Source: Galeopsis tetrahit
Taxonomy: Eukaryota > Streptophyta > Magnoliopsida > Lamiales > Lamiaceae
Direction: 5' to 3'
DNA: 64,000 bases
Assembly: GCA_963675135.1 (NCBI GenBank)
Contig: OY776119.1
Span: 558,001-622,000 of the forward strand
The translations under genes were made by a program, and so were the position numbers. Of this stretch, positions 1 through 11,370 are shown piece by piece; the stretch's first letter is position 1; each line of letters starts with the position of its first letter. The notes under the pieces were generated by a model. That model was not told the DNA's origin and searched no databases. It was given only the letters and a program-made list of their open reading frames with translations.

Positions 1-55
1 ATAGTGGGTATTTAAGGTATTTATTTTTGGGTGCCGGCGACAGCACACCAAATTT

Positions 56-73
56 TGGCGCCGCTGCCGGGGA
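56..73 (+). other. Primer binding site, Asp-tRNA type
   Basis: The 18 bases TGGCGCCGCTGCCGGGGA match the complement of the 3' end of plant tRNA-Asp with one change from the usual form (CTG where GTTG-type copies have GTT). They lie directly inside the LTR end. Confidence 0.75.
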
Positions 74-315
74 ATGGTTGTATATTTGATTGAATTTTTT
101 GTGTTTTTAATTTCTGTTAAAAAATTCTGAAAAAAATCCAAAAAAATTAAAAAATTCAGAAAAATTCAAAAAATAAATAAATTGATTTCACGTTGGCTGT
201 TGTTGTTTTCACTTGGTTCTCTTCTGCAAATTTCTACTGACATTGACCCTCTTAGTGTCTTCCTGTCTAGGTTCTAGAAATTGTTTGCAGGTTTATTCTC
301 TCTATTCTTTCTACT

Positions 316-849
316 ATGTATGATTTCAGGTATGAGGACTATCAAGGCACTTACTTCAGTGACGATTATTGGAAACCATACCATGATCAAAGGCCTCAAC
401 TATTCAGAAATTATGAGAGGACTTATGATAATGGTGGATGGATTAACTCTAAGCAAAAATCTGAACCCTCATTTGAAGATTTGTTGAAAACTATGGAGTT
501 GAACACGTTGAATTTTCAACGGAGAAATCAGTTGGCACATACGAGCTTGGTGGATGAACAAAACAGTGGTGAGAGGAGCTTTGAACCATCACTGGCTGAT
601 TTGTTGAAGTCCATAGAAGCCAATACGGAGGAATTTCATCAAAATACACAAGCACACATAAGGGACTCAGAGTCTAGGAGAAAGGGTATGGAGGTTCAAT
701 TGAGCCAAATGACAACTGTCATGAGCCAATTGCAACCACAATGGAGTGAAACTGAAGTGGATACTGTTGTAGAGCATGCCCAAGATAGCATGATTGAGAG
801 AGAATTTGAAGTAGAGGATGAACACTATTTTGAAAATTCTACGAAGTAG
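316..849 (+). pseudogene. Ty3-type gag-region ORF fragment
   Basis: This is a 177-residue open frame downstream of the primer site. It is acidic and Gln-rich. It contains two related segments, around residues 51-64 (PSFEDLLKTMELNT) and 91-104 (PSLADLLKSIEANT), followed by a likely helical stretch ending near SQMTTVMSQL. Such helix-forming repeats are common near the gag C-terminus of Tat/Athila elements. No zinc knuckle or capsid core is visible, and the frame ends where the sequence becomes an unrelated copia fragment. It is probably a gag remnant left by a deletion; an unrelated leader ORF is possible. Confidence 0.5.
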
Positions 850-851
850 AG

Positions 852-2040
852 GATGAACACCCAAGTCTTTCATTGCGAATTCGGAACTTAAGCTAGAGAT
901 AATAGATCGACGAAGAGTGTCGGAAGAGGCCGTTAAGATAATTTCATCCACATATAATAGAAGGTAAGCCATATGTAGACCCTGCTGAAACACAAACAGA
1001 GAGTGATCAGAAGCACTTTGAGAAAAGCCAAGTGTGTAAACAAAATCTGTAAATCGTTTGTTCCATGCTCGGGGTGCCTGTTTAAGTCCATACAACGACT
1101 TCTTGAGTAAGCACACATGATTTGGATAACGCGAATCTCAAAATCCAAGAGGTTGATGCATATAAACTGTGTCTGTTAAAGTTCCATGGAGAAATGCATT
1201 TTTTACGTCGAGTTGATGGATGGACCAAGACTTTGAAAGAGCTAGACTGAAAACAGTCCTGATTGTTGCTGGCTTGACAACCGGACTGAATGTCTCTCCA
1301 CAATCAACTCCCACCTGTTGAGTTTTACCATCACCTACAAGACGGGCTTTATGCCTCTCAAAAGAACCATCAGCATGATTTTTATGAGTAAATATCCACA
1401 TAGACCGCATAACATTAACACCATATGGACGGGGTACCAACTCCCACGTCTTATTTTCAATAAGAGCATTATATTCCTCATTCATAGCCAATTTCCAATT
1501 ATGGTCATTTAAGGCAGCCACAGGGTTACGAGGAAGAGGAGATTTAGTATGAGACGTATTAAGGTTAAAGAGTTGTTTGGGTTTAAATACCCCTCGTTGA
1601 CTGCGGGTGATCGGTCGAGTAGGAAGAGGTGGAGGTAGTGTTTGTAATGGAGGGACCGATGGACCGGACAAAGCTTCCAAAGGAGGGGAAACCTGTGGAG
1701 AATGTACCCGGGGCGAGAGGTCAGGAGATGGAGTATCTGGTTGTCCCATACCCATATCTGTATTAGCCATCTGGTGAATCAAATAAGGGGAGGGGGAATC
1801 ATCAAGAAACTCGTAAGAAGAAGGGGGTGAATTATTAAGTTCAGCAAACGGAAATCTATGTTCATCAAACAATACATGACGACAAATAAAAAATTTCTTT
1901 GACGACAAGTTGAAACATATATATCCCCGATGATTTTCCGGGTACCCCAAAAAAATACATGAAGTGGATCGGGGTTGTAGTTTATGTATTGTAGTAGATG
2001 GGAATAACGGGTAACTCTTATTGCATTTATTCATATATTC
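852..2040 (-). pseudogene. Ty1/copia integrase C-terminus to reverse transcriptase fragment
   Basis: Read on the minus strand, the piece starts in the integrase C-terminal region (SCIFLGYPENHRGYICF, then CRHVLFDEHRFPF). It passes a Pro/Ser-rich linker and enters the copia reverse transcriptase (WKLAMNEEYNALIENKTWEL, QLDVKNAFLHG, KKSLYGLKQAPRAW). It ends just after the catalytic block, which reads YVDEI instead of the usual YVDD. A frame change lies near 1116-1138. The gag, integrase core, RNase H and LTRs are absent. Upstream on the minus strand it runs directly into LINE sequence at about 2040-2100, so two element classes have been joined. It is non-functional. Confidence 0.85.
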
Positions 2041-2089
2041 TATTAGTAAGTCTCCTCGTCGATATAGAGTCACCACCGAAGGGATTAAT

Positions 2090-2501
2090 GCAGCCTGAAT
2101 TCCAAGATATTTCATAGGCCAACTCCCAACCGAGCACCCAAGAGAAGTAGCCATCTCTCCCAGAAACTGTCCATTCACATTAACCCCATATAAGCTGCAT
2201 TTCGAGAAGTTGATGAGGATGCACTTAAGAGCCCAAGCATTCTCAATTGTGGCGTGCCCCATAATAATGGCATCGTAAGCGAATTAGAAGTGGGGGACAC
2301 TGACCAAATTGCTCCCATCCGAGACAGCTGCGAATAGGCCTATCTCAGAGGCTTTGTAATCATGGAGCTAAGAGCTTCAGCCGCAATGAGAAATAGCAGC
2401 GGAGAGAGCGCAGGTTTACCTGTCTTAGTCCGCGGTGAAGCTGAAATTCCTTGGTGGGGCTTCCACATACGAGAACCGAAGCTGTAGCACTGGACACACA
2501 C
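2090..2501 (-). pseudogene. L1-type LINE reverse transcriptase fragment, left half
   Basis: Minus-strand translation gives typical plant LINE RT segments: the block before the catalytic site (SPLLFLIAAEALSSM), then INFSKCSLYGVNV and MKYLGIQA. Several frame breaks are present, and the catalytic box near 2270 is damaged. The fragment is continuous in meaning with a short piece at 6152-6200 (KWRRWIMECV-type residues), so the LINE was already present when the copia element at 2502-6151 inserted into it. Both outer ends of the LINE are lost. Confidence 0.75.
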
Positions 2502-2867
2502 TGTTAGAAATGTTGCATCGTAGATGGCTAAAAATATATTATTAGAAAACGAAGAATCGAGGCTTGTGTAAACACAATTTCCTTAAAACAATAGGATAAA
2601 CTACAAATGAGTTTATACTTTTACAAATCGGTGCCAAATCGGTGCGACATTCGTGTAATTTTACAAACTACAAATGAGTTTATACTTTTATACCCACTTC
2701 CTCATTTGATATTTTCCAATATAGGACAAAAAACACTTTGTTTTTTCCTACTCAAATTTTGGTTACAACAATTGTTTGAAAAATCATTTCGCATTCATTC
2801 CAACACCAAAATTAATGGGCGAATGAGATATCGAGTCGAAGCTCACTTCGAAGCACATTTTCCAACA
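2502..2867 (-). repeat. 3' LTR of the copia element, internally deleted
   Basis: The first about 90 bases and the last about 240 bases match the 5159-6151 LTR almost base for base. The middle of the longer LTR (about 5252-5920) is absent, and a short duplicated stretch lies at the deletion point. Confidence 0.88.
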
Positions 2868-3549
2868 ACCCCCACATGAATGGAAATTAATACAAACACC
2901 AAAAGATTTTTGGCGATATAAATCGACGTTAGAAACTTGCATGGGATAGGTAGGTGTCACCCTTTGAACCTTCCCTTGTGAAAGCACACTTACTTTACTA
3001 GTTAGGCAGTAGACGCGATGTCTTTAAACTGTCAACTGTTTTGTGTAAATGATAATGCACTCCACTCAAGTTCTTTCTAACAACTCTCAGTTCTCATGGT
3101 TATGTTCGTTTTGGCCATGAACATCCGCCTGGTTCTGCAAGAGTGTTTAGGAATATGCCTTACAATATTCCCTTCGAAGCGGCCCCACTTCTCTCTTACA
3201 TAGGTGATCCTTGCAAGAATTTCTCTCAAATTCTTCTTGAATCATTAATAGCCATTTTGCTAATCCTCATACTATATCACTGTAGCATCTTTAGGCAATG
3301 GACTGTTAGGGTTTCAATTATCCCCCACATGACAGTGATTTACGAGTTAGACAATTAGGTTGTCCTTTTGAACCTAGTTCTTGGGATCTCCAGTCATTTA
3401 GGTAAGGTTTTCCTTCATCTGAACTCATCTTTTTTTAAGGCTTTTAGTCACATTCCTTTCGATGATGTCATAATTAACTCTCGATTTAACCCTTTGGTTA
3501 ATTATCCTTAGACCTCACGTAGTCTATTGAGATAACTCCAGTTGAGAGT

Positions 3550-4200
3550 AGTTGTCTAATGGTATTACGTCTACGACAAATATGTTTAGACTTACCATTG
3601 TACAAATTGTTGTGTGCCCTCCAAATTAAATTTGAGGGTCATGTACACAAGAAACAATAAGTGCTAGCTACTGTTATGTGCATTGCCAATGAATACATCA
3701 TTGACAGTTTAGGACCTATTTTCACTTTCTTAAGTGGTGGAATAGACACCTTTGCTATACACCCTCACACTTTCAAGTATTTGTAGGATAGTTCTCGACT
3801 ATGCCATAATTCATATAGACTTTTGTCTAATTTCTCTTGTGGCACCTTATTTAAAAGGTAATTTGCAGTCAACACTGCTTCTCCACACATATTATGAGGT
3901 AACCCCAAATTTAGCAACATTGTATTCATTTTTTTTTTCAATGTTCGGTTTTGAAAAGCATGAACTTATCAAAAGCTTCATCTTTATTCTTTAGAAGATA
4001 CACAAAATACATTTTTTGTGCTATCATCTATAAACGTGGTAAAATATTTATTTCCACCACGAGTTTGCACGATTTTTAAATCACACGCATTAGTATGAAT
4101 TAAATCAAGTTGTTCACTATTTCTTTCAATAGTTTGGAAAGATGACCCCGAGTCATTTTCGCTTCCACACAAATCTCACATTTGTGATTTGTATCAATAT
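3550..4200 (-). pseudogene. Copia integrase remnant
   Basis: The minus-strand frames show the integrase core and C-terminal part in order: EQLDLIHTNACDLK and GGNKYFTTFIDD near 4050-4170, then NTMLLNLGLPHNMCGEAV and LLNKVPQEKLDKS near 3800-3950, then LAKV-like and PPLKKVKIGP near 3700-3750. Frameshifts and stops separate them. The family is recognisable from these blocks, but the copy is dead. Confidence 0.8.
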
Positions 4201-4299
4201 GGAGTTTTGTTATGCTATTTAAATTCATCAATTTTTTTTTTTAATGAATTAAAATTAACAAGTTCCAAACAACCATCTCTCGAATTTTGGTTCAAAAAC

Positions 4300-4960
4300 T
4301 CTTTTCGAGTCAACCACTAAGAAATTTGAGGAACCGTCCGACAATAAATTTCTTCATTTCGGCATCCTTTATTTCATACTTCTTGTCTAGAATGCTCCAC
4401 GTCTCTTTTGTGGACGACACTCCAATACACACACATTGTAAGATGCATATCACCAATATTTATTTATTGAATAATTTCAAAATTTCTTGTAGCATCGATT
4501 GCAACTATTAATCTTCTTAACTTAATTCTTGTCACGGAAGAATGCATATCATAGTCAAGAAATCTTTCGGATTACATCCAAAATTAAATTTGGCTCTTCA
4601 AGCACAAATATACATCAAAATTATCATTTGATGCTAACTATCAAGTGATATGATCCAAGAGTCTCACAACTTTCATATCATTAAAATAATTTTAATTCAC
4701 AAGGCGTCCATGAACTCTATCATAGACCCAAATAAATTATTTTCAAATGGCTTAAAATCCTTGATGATTTGACCATTTCAGTCCACTAGACCAACTCGAT
4801 GGTCTAATTATTTGATTTAAGGATACATTTAAATCCAATCAATTAATCAATTTCAGACCACAAATCTGAAAAATTATACACTAGGCGAAGCATTCCAAGC
4901 GATATCCACATTTTATAAAATTTGGCATATTATGAGTCAACATAAAATCAAGTGAAAGAA
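4300..4960 (-). pseudogene. Copia gag remnant
   Basis: The minus strand around 4305-4420 reads ETWSILDKKYEIKDAEMKKF followed by IVGRFL, a well-known stretch of copia gag (UBN2-type). Upstream sequence to about 4960 is degenerate and only weakly readable. It sits directly before the integrase remnant, so the gag C-terminus and protease have been deleted. Confidence 0.65.
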
Positions 4961-5158
4961 TGACATTCTCACCTTTGATTAAAAACAGATTTTATCAACA
5001 TAAACATACTCTTTTGCATAGAAGATGGTTTTACATCATTAATTATTCTTTGCCAAAAATAATTCTTATTAACACAAAAGAGGAACAAATATATTCACGA
5101 ACCTCTAAATCATCACATCTTCGTATTAGCCATCTCGAAGAAAATATTGTTTTAAGAT

Positions 5159-6151
5159 TGTTAGAAATGTTGCACCGTAGATGGCTAAAAATATATTATT
5201 AGAAAACGAAGAATCGAGGCTTGTGTAAACACAATTTCCTTAAAACAATATTCGTCCTTCACTCTCGGTGCTAGTGACTGTTAGGACGTTTGTTTCCCAG
5301 GATACAACGATTAAATAGCAAAATTACTAGCACACGTATTTTGCTTACGGCGAACCGAGAAGTTGCCCGAAATATATCACCCGAGTGTCAAAGGAACGAT
5401 ATAACAAATGAATGCAAAATAGCGTAGCAATTGCCGGAAAATGTTTGTATCTCTTTCCAATCTTGTTTTCTTGTTTCTTCCATGTGTTTTTCCTTATTTT
5501 TGGGCTATGGGTTGCAGCTACTTATATAGCCAACCCAAATTTGTAACTGTTGGCCGCAATAAAGTAGCAATTAAATATTTGGACCAAAACCGAAATTGGA
5601 CCAAAACTGAAACTGCCATTCTTAATGCGAATTTTAATTGATAATTCAACCTTGCTGCTGTAACTGCTACAGCCATCAAATGTAACCTCAAGCCATTTAG
5701 TGCAGGTTTTTAATTTTCCGAATAAATTTCTAACTCTTGAATTTCAAAATGGACTGAAACTGTCACAGCCTCAATAATGATACATTTGTAACATTCATCC
5801 AATTTAAATTCAAGGTTTAATTCTCCGAAAATAACCTCCAACACTTCAATTTTGAAACTGCTCTAATTATTTCAGCAGTTACGGAAAAATCTGAGGCAAG
5901 AAGTAGTTTGTCCGTCCGCTACCAAATCGGTGCGACATTCGTGTAATTTTACAAACTACAAATGAGTTTATACTTTTATACCCACTTCCTCATTTGATAT
6001 TTTCCAATATAGGACAAAAAACACTTTGTTTTTTCCTACTCAAATTTTGGTTACAACAATTGTTTGAAAAATCATTTCGCATTCATTCCAACACCAAAAT
6101 GGGCGAATGAGATATCGAGTCGAAGCTCACTTCGAAGCACATTTTCCAACA
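5159..6151 (-). repeat. 5' LTR of the copia element, full length
   Basis: This 993-bp LTR has TG/CA-type ends (TGTTAGAA to CCAACA). It is followed outside by the CACAC target duplication and then by the right-hand piece of the interrupted LINE. Confidence 0.85.
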
Positions 6152-6200
6152 CACACTCCATAATCCAACGTCTCCACTTTGAGCTAGCAGAAGCCCATTG
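6152..6200 (-). pseudogene. LINE fragment, right half
   Basis: After the CACAC duplication, the minus strand reads residues like KWRRWIMECV, the segment that precedes the 2090-2501 LINE piece. It restores the LINE order across the copia insertion. Confidence 0.6.
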
Positions 6201-6400
6201 AATATATATGAGTTCTATTTATTTAATTAATTTTATGAATTTGTACACATGCAGTGACTGACCGTTCATTACCAAGGCTATGCTGGTAAGCTTATAATTT
6301 CGATTGGTGCTGATGAAAAATATTAATATTATTATTGCTAGATTAATATTGCTAGATTAATATTGGAAAAAGTTTTTTTATGGCATGTATTAAATATTAA
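6200..6400 (+). pseudogene. WSD1-type acyltransferase relic, last exon only
   Basis: An AT-rich intron end and acceptor (GCAG at 6251-6254) precede a piece of exon 7 at 6255-6321. It encodes a peptide like that of genes A-E (VHYQGYAGKLIISIGADEK-like). The first codon is TGA instead of TCA, and the exon breaks after the DEK codons. The sequence then jumps to the 3' untranslated stretch shared with genes B and D (GCTAGATTAATATTGG). No upstream exons remain: the LINE/copia nest adjoins it. This marks a further ancient copy at the left edge of the cluster. Confidence 0.8.
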
Positions 6401-7303
6401 TATTAAGCAAGACTTTAGGTTTGCAAATAATATATTGAAAATAATAATCGATCAAAAACTCGCACATAGGTGGTGTTTATATATACAATTATTATCTAGC
6501 AACTTCATAAATGCCATTGGTTACCAAATCAAATTCTACGTATGATGTGGTCTCATACATGAAACAGTTCTCATCACTTACTATAATTTATATGATTTAT
6601 AAGCTTATGGCCCTTCCCAAATCGTGTTTTGAAGAAAAGTAATGTGTAAATAAATTATGGAGCTCGCTTCACAAATTGGACCGTCTCACACAACTTGTTT
6701 CATGCTGGATCTGTCCCTTGACTCACTTGATGATGATATATTCGACTTAAAAAGTTTGTTGGTCTCGTAATTTGTCTACGTTTTTCGAATTAGTCTCTCA
6801 ATATTAAAAAATATTCAATTTTAACCCAATGATCGTTGAAAATTAAAAACAATGTCGTTTTGTCGAGCCATTGACACCTAAGATTACTCTTATACCCTTT
6901 TAATTTAAATTTAAATTATAGAATTTTGAATTTTCTTCCAAACATACAAACATCCCAAATTAAAGATAACAATTAATACACTCTAAAATTAAACACAAAA
7001 AAATGTCGCAAAATTAAAACATCAAACATTAAAATTCCATAATTAAACAAATTTCGAACAAATCCTAAAAATTCACAATATAATTCGAAAACACGTAATT
7101 GTACAAACAAGCAAATACAAAATCAAACACAGAAATTTTAAATAAAATTTGTATAAACATAGATAATTCATAACAAAATTCGAAGAAACACACAATTGCA
7201 TAAATCAACAAAAAATTTGCATAACAAATAAATATGTTTGCACCAAAGACCAGCTTCCACATACTTAGACTCTACGAGATCTACACGATTTGACAAAAAC
7301 GAA

Positions 7304-7334
<31 letters not shown>

Positions 7335-7790
7335 TGTAAAAAGCAATAAAAAATTTAAATATTGTTAGGTTTGTAATTGCATAGAGCAAAAAATAAAATC
7401 ACATTAACAATTAAATACGATTGCACAAATGAACATCTTCCGGAACAAACTCAGTAACTAACAACAAAATTAGAAGAACACAACTAACAAATTCCCAGAA
7501 CCTCGTACCATATATGCTCATAGCCACCGGATCATCATCGATGACTAAGACGCTTTGCCCATATTTGCGTTCAAAATAAGCTGCCCAACAGAAAACGAGC
7601 ATGAAAAACCTTGACAATTTAAAACGGGTCACATACCGGAAATTTCTGAGATGAATGCCTCAAATGTTGAACCAACATGGAGACGAATAATCCATTCTCG
7701 ATTGCTTAGATAAATGTTCATGGGAAATATTCGCGGAAACTGAAGAAATAGAACGAATGGTTGTTTACCGGAAATGTTCGTTGAAAATTA
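6400..7790. other. AT-rich intergenic DNA, no gene recognised
   Basis: A stretch at about 6780-6890 (ending GTCGAGCCAT) is repeated at 23930-24045 and 51450-51580. A (TA)n microsatellite lies at 7302-7325. A minus-strand open frame at 7411-7632 (73 residues, with VLVIDDDPVAMSIYGTRFW) matches nothing I recognise, and I do not call it a gene. Confidence 0.5.
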
Positions 7791-7794
7791 GACA

Positions 7795-8545
7795 TGGGAG
7801 GTTTATAAACCGAAATCGGCAAATCGTCGATTCCAGCGAACCGCCGGTTTAACGAACCGTAACCGGATTATCACGGTTCGGTTAGTTAAAATGAAAACCG
7901 CCCCGATTTCAGTTAAATCGGCGGATTGACCTGTTAACCGCAGATTTTTACACAAACCGGTGGTTTTTAATTTTTTTTTTTAAATTATATATATTAGAGA
8001 CATTAGTCTACATCACTGCCTTTTTCTCTTTCCAATGTGAAATGACCCTGTGATATATCATACAATACCTACTACCTACAACTTACGACTACCATGTCCT
8101 TTTTATATGTGAAATGAATGATCAATTTTCATTGACAGCTATTCAATGCAATAATTGGAAACTACTCCCTCCGTCCGCCTATAAGCTTCTCGTTACTTTT
8201 TGGCACAGAGATTAAGAAAAGTGATTAAATAATAGATATAGTACAAGTGATGTGATGGGAAGAAGGAGAGAGATAGAGAGAAAAAGTAAAATATAAAGTG
8301 ATGTGTAAGAAAAAGTACTTACCAAAAAGGGTATGGGAAGCTTATAGACGGACGGACCAAAATGGTAAAATGGGAAGCTTATAGGCGGACGGAGGGAGTA
8401 CAAAAAAAGTTTCAAAATCAATTTATTTGGTATGAAATTACAGTCTACGTACCAATTTACTTGGTTACGGTTCTAGTTACATTTTTTGACAAATCGTACT
8501 CGTCGGTTTCGAACCGGCGATTTTAACCGTTTGCCCATGTTTACC
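7795..8545. mobile_element. Possible hAT-like non-autonomous element
   Basis: Both ends carry ATGGG-type termini followed by CG-containing motifs rich in AACCGG (7795-7965 and, inverted, 8455-8545), as often seen in plant hAT ends. No clean 8-bp target duplication was found. A Stowaway-like element (8165-8398) sits inside. Confidence 0.4.
8165..8398. mobile_element. Stowaway-like MITE
   Basis: Terminal inverted repeats start CTCCCTCCGTCCGCCTATAA and end with the matching CGGACGGAGGGAG. TA dinucleotides flank both ends (8163-8164, 8399-8400). There is no coding capacity. A close relative lies in intron 2 of gene A. Confidence 0.88.
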
Positions 8546-8638
8546 GAAAATGAAGAAACGAAACTCATGATTTTTTTGCACGGATTAAATATAGAATGGA
8601 CAAATTGATCCCTAGAGGTGTAATTACGCTACAAAAAA

Positions 8639-8715
8639 GGGGAATCTAATTTTGGTAGTATACTAAGCATCGAAAAAAAAAGGAAATCTAATTTTGGTAG
8701 TATACTAAGCATCGA
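8639..8715. repeat. Short tandem duplication, about 39-bp unit
   Basis: Two adjacent copies of a unit containing GAATCTAATTTTGGTAGTAT and ACTAAGCATCG. A second small duplication, AAATTTAAAAATGGACCCG, lies at 8936-8974. Confidence 0.85.
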
Positions 8716-8719
8716 AAAA

Positions 8720-9635
8720 CCTTAAAAGGTAGTATATTAAAGAGCTGATCTTACATTTTAAATACTACCTTTAGAAAAGGGAACTTACAACCAAATAATT
8801 ATTAATTAAGGCATTATGGGTTTATTACATACCCTTTTGAATCTATTGGTAACTATAATTTAAAAATGCTTTACATAGGTGCTAAAAGCGTCAATGGATA
8901 AATAAACTCTTTTTTAAAATCACTTTTGGTCTCTAAATTTAAAAATGGACCCGTAAATTTAAAAATGGACCCGTTTATTGCAGATTTGGTCCTATCCGTT
9001 AGTTTTTGGATGAAAACCGTTAGTTGATCAAAATATATTAAAAAATACAAAAAATGTTTTTTAATGTAATAATAAATTATATAGAATTAAAAATAAAAAT
9101 AAAATTCAATAGAGAATTTAGAATATTAATTTATTTTTCTATATTATGAAATTTCACTAAATTATATAATCTGATTTTATTTTTTATATAGAATCTGAAT
9201 ATATTCTTTTTTAACTCAAGAATCTGAATATAATTAACAATTACTAAAGAATAATGCAATGTAAATTCTAAAATTTAAATAATTTTTTAAGATTTTTTTT
9301 GTATCAAAATTGAAATATATACAAAAATACAAATTCAAAAGTAAATTCTGAAAAATAAATTGAATATACAAAAAATTCAAATTGAAATGTAAAAAAAATA
9401 TTTAAATATAACCTCAAAATTCAAATTAATTCTTAACCCATATAATCGGGATATAATTTAAAAAGGGGTGGAATTATGGTTCGTTTCTTATGTTTTCTTT
9501 TTTTGTAAGAGTTTATTTAATTCAATATTATGTTTTTGAATGTATTTTAACGGACGCATGACTTTCACGCAATTTTCATTTTTTAAAACATATGAAAATT
9601 TATTATGAAACTAAAAGTACATGAAAAGAAACAAA
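8720..9635. other. AT-rich intergenic DNA, nothing recognised
   Basis: Very AT-rich, with no frame above background and no clear repeat ends. Confidence 0.5.
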
Positions 9636-9639
9636 TAGC

Positions 9640-10480
9640 CAGTCGATCAGTACTACGTACCCTGAAATAACTCTGCAGCTACCCCTAGCTTACCCATGTG
9701 ATTCATTTATATAATGAGGGCCCATATTTAATTTATTTACCCTACTTGCCTCACCCAGAATGCTTAATTGCATTATATTTAAACGGACTAAACTATCATA
9801 AAAAATGTAGCACTTCACTAAATTAATTTTTCATTAAACTATACAAATTAATATCAACATTTTACACAAAAAATCACTGAACAAAAATTTCAGGCCAAAT
9901 TTCTCATAATTTTTTCATTTATGTCGCAAGTGATTTTTTTAAATAGCTATATTCATCAAATATTAATATATATATATATTAATCAAAAAAGTTTCCCCCT
10001 CACCATTACGGCAACTGATTCACTAGTCAAGGTCTTAGAATTAAGCTTTGCCCTTCTTTCTTTAAACCATAAATATCACGAATTAGAAAACGTAAACATA
10101 TAGAGAAGAGAGAAGGGAGAGGAAATATAGTTTTTTTTTTAAATGAAGAGTTGATATAAAATTAAAATTAAAAAATGTAAAGAAATTGAGAGGAGGGAGA
10201 AGGAAAAGGAATGAGAAAAATATTTTTTAAAAATCAAAATTATAGAAATCACACCGAAGTTTTAAAAACTCAAAAAGCAATGAATTTTAATTGAAAATAA
10301 AAATGATAAAATTCTGAGTACCTTTCCACATTTTTCTTGAGGTATCGTAAGTACCTCTCTGCATTTTTCTTGAGGTAAAATAAACTATATATAATTATAT
10401 ATGGAGGGTTAGGTTTGATCATAACTATTTTTTGTACTATGCATTAATTTTTACAAGGGAGAGGTCATGGCCCCCCTTGC
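9640..10480 (+). repeat. Upstream module of gene A, shared between cluster units
   Basis: The stretch at 9640-10020 (containing CATGTGATTCATTTATATAA and a TTACGGCAACTGATTCACTAG block) recurs at 29340-29700 and 52890-53280. The stretch at 10310-10480 (CACATTTTTCTTGAGGTA, then GGGTTAGGTTTGATCATAA) recurs at 19500-19650 and 41240-41400, and inverted near 53830. These are duplicated flanks of the tandem gene units. Confidence 0.8.
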
Positions 10481-10599
10481 AATTACCTACAATTTTAATA
10501 AGGTACAATATTGTAATAAAGTGAGTGCAACTTATCGATTACCCAAAACAACATGAAATGTCCGATGGCGGAAAAAAAAAAAAAAAAACTAAATAAACA

Positions 10600-10850
10600 A
10601 CGCAACAAAAGAACTTGAAGGAATTGGCCTAGTGGTGTTTCTCATCTGCCTAAGATGCAATCGCCCTCCTTCCTTTTCTTTTGATGAGTGGTGTCACAAT
10701 CATAGACTGTGTTGTGCATAGCGGTTATTATTTCTTCAATGTCTTTGTTTAGGTGTTGATTGAATACCTCTGTTGATTGAATTAACATCAGCTTGTAATA
10801 CTTGAACGATTGTTGTTAATCCGAGCACAACTTGTTTGACCCGTGAGCTT
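10600..10850 (+). mobile_element. LINE 3'-tail fragment
   Basis: The end GCTTGTAATACTTGAACGAT followed by TTAATCCGAGCACAACTT recurs at 50310-50360, directly behind a recognisable LINE C-terminal reading frame. This piece is therefore read as a truncated LINE tail without coding sequence. Confidence 0.55.
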
Positions 10851-10855
10851 ATAAT

Positions 10856-11004
10856 CACTATAGGAAAATTATTTTTTAGTGACAGAATCCTGATATTATA
10901 ACTTCTCTAACTAAAATTCTTTAATGACGGAAAATTGATTATTAATGACAAAACATATCACTAAAAGTCAATGTCTGTAATTAAAAGTTAATTATCTTGT
11001 AGTG
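10856..11004. mobile_element. Small CACTA-type MITE
   Basis: The 149-bp element starts CACTATAGGAAAATTATTTT and ends ATTATCTTGTAGTG. A 3-bp duplication AAT lies outside on both sides (10853-10855, 11005-11007). CACTA ends and a 3-bp duplication are the family hallmarks. It lies about 370 bp upstream of the start of gene A. Confidence 0.8.
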
Positions 11005-11295
11005 AATCCTGGCCGGATCATGTTTAAATGCAAAATAAAGTATAAATGCTAAAGTGGATCCCCACCTCATACATGGGGAGAATTGCATTTTTTGTCCTGT
11101 AAAGGTGAGGTCAAATCACGTTCGGTCCTTTTTTATATACATTATAAGTCTTATAAGAATTTTCCTTTAGTTTAACTGATGAAAATTGCGTGAAACTCAC
11201 GCGGTCGTTAAAATTTTCACTTTTGATCCAAATTGATGTAAGGGTAAAATAAAATACCTAAAACGCAAGGAAAATAACGTGTTTTTTTTTTTTTT

Positions 11296-11312
11296 TTTTA
11301 TATATATGCATG
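11296..11312 (+). promoter_or_regulatory. Probable TATA region of gene A
   Basis: A TTTATATATATGC stretch lies about 65 bp before the MAKEE start, just after a T-rich tract. It precedes a GGGCTGATTCACTC block that also stands before the starts of B, C, D and E. The transcription start is not proven. Confidence 0.4.
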
Positions 11313-11370
11313 TATGTCTGTGGGCTGATTCACTCTCATGCTAATAACCATGAAAAATAGTAACAAGAAA

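Larger units (their letters stand above)
1..849 (+). mobile_element. Ty3-type LTR retrotransposon, LTR end plus leader region
   Basis: The window opens inside the last bases of an LTR, followed by an Asp-tRNA-type primer binding site at 56-73 and an A-rich leader. Nearly the same LTR end, primer site and leader occur on the other strand at 38935-39100, so this is a repeated family. An Asp-tRNA primer site is typical of the plant Tat/Athila branch of Ty3 elements. A leader ORF follows (316-849). Near 850 the sequence switches to a copia fragment on the opposite strand, so the rest of the element is missing. Confidence 0.8.
2502..6151 (-). mobile_element. Ty1/copia LTR retrotransposon, internally deleted, with target duplication
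   Basis: The element is bounded by direct repeats at 2502-2867 and 5159-6151 that both run from TGTTAGAAATG to TTTTCCAACA. A perfect 5-bp duplication CACAC lies outside (2497-2501 and 6152-6156). The left repeat lacks about 630 internal bases. A purine tract adjoins the left repeat on the minus strand, so that repeat is the 3' LTR. Going down the minus strand, gag remnants lie at about 4300-4960, integrase at 3550-4200, and a long RNase H tail/3' untranslated region at 2870-3500. Most of the polymerase is missing. It cannot be autonomous. Confidence 0.88.

Noticed and set aside
3143..3358. 71-residue plus-strand frame
   Set aside because: It lies in the 3' noncoding part of the copia element, on the antisense strand.
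7411..7632. 73-residue minus-strand frame with a DDDP motif
   Set aside because: No recognised family, no gene context. Kept only as an unassigned note.
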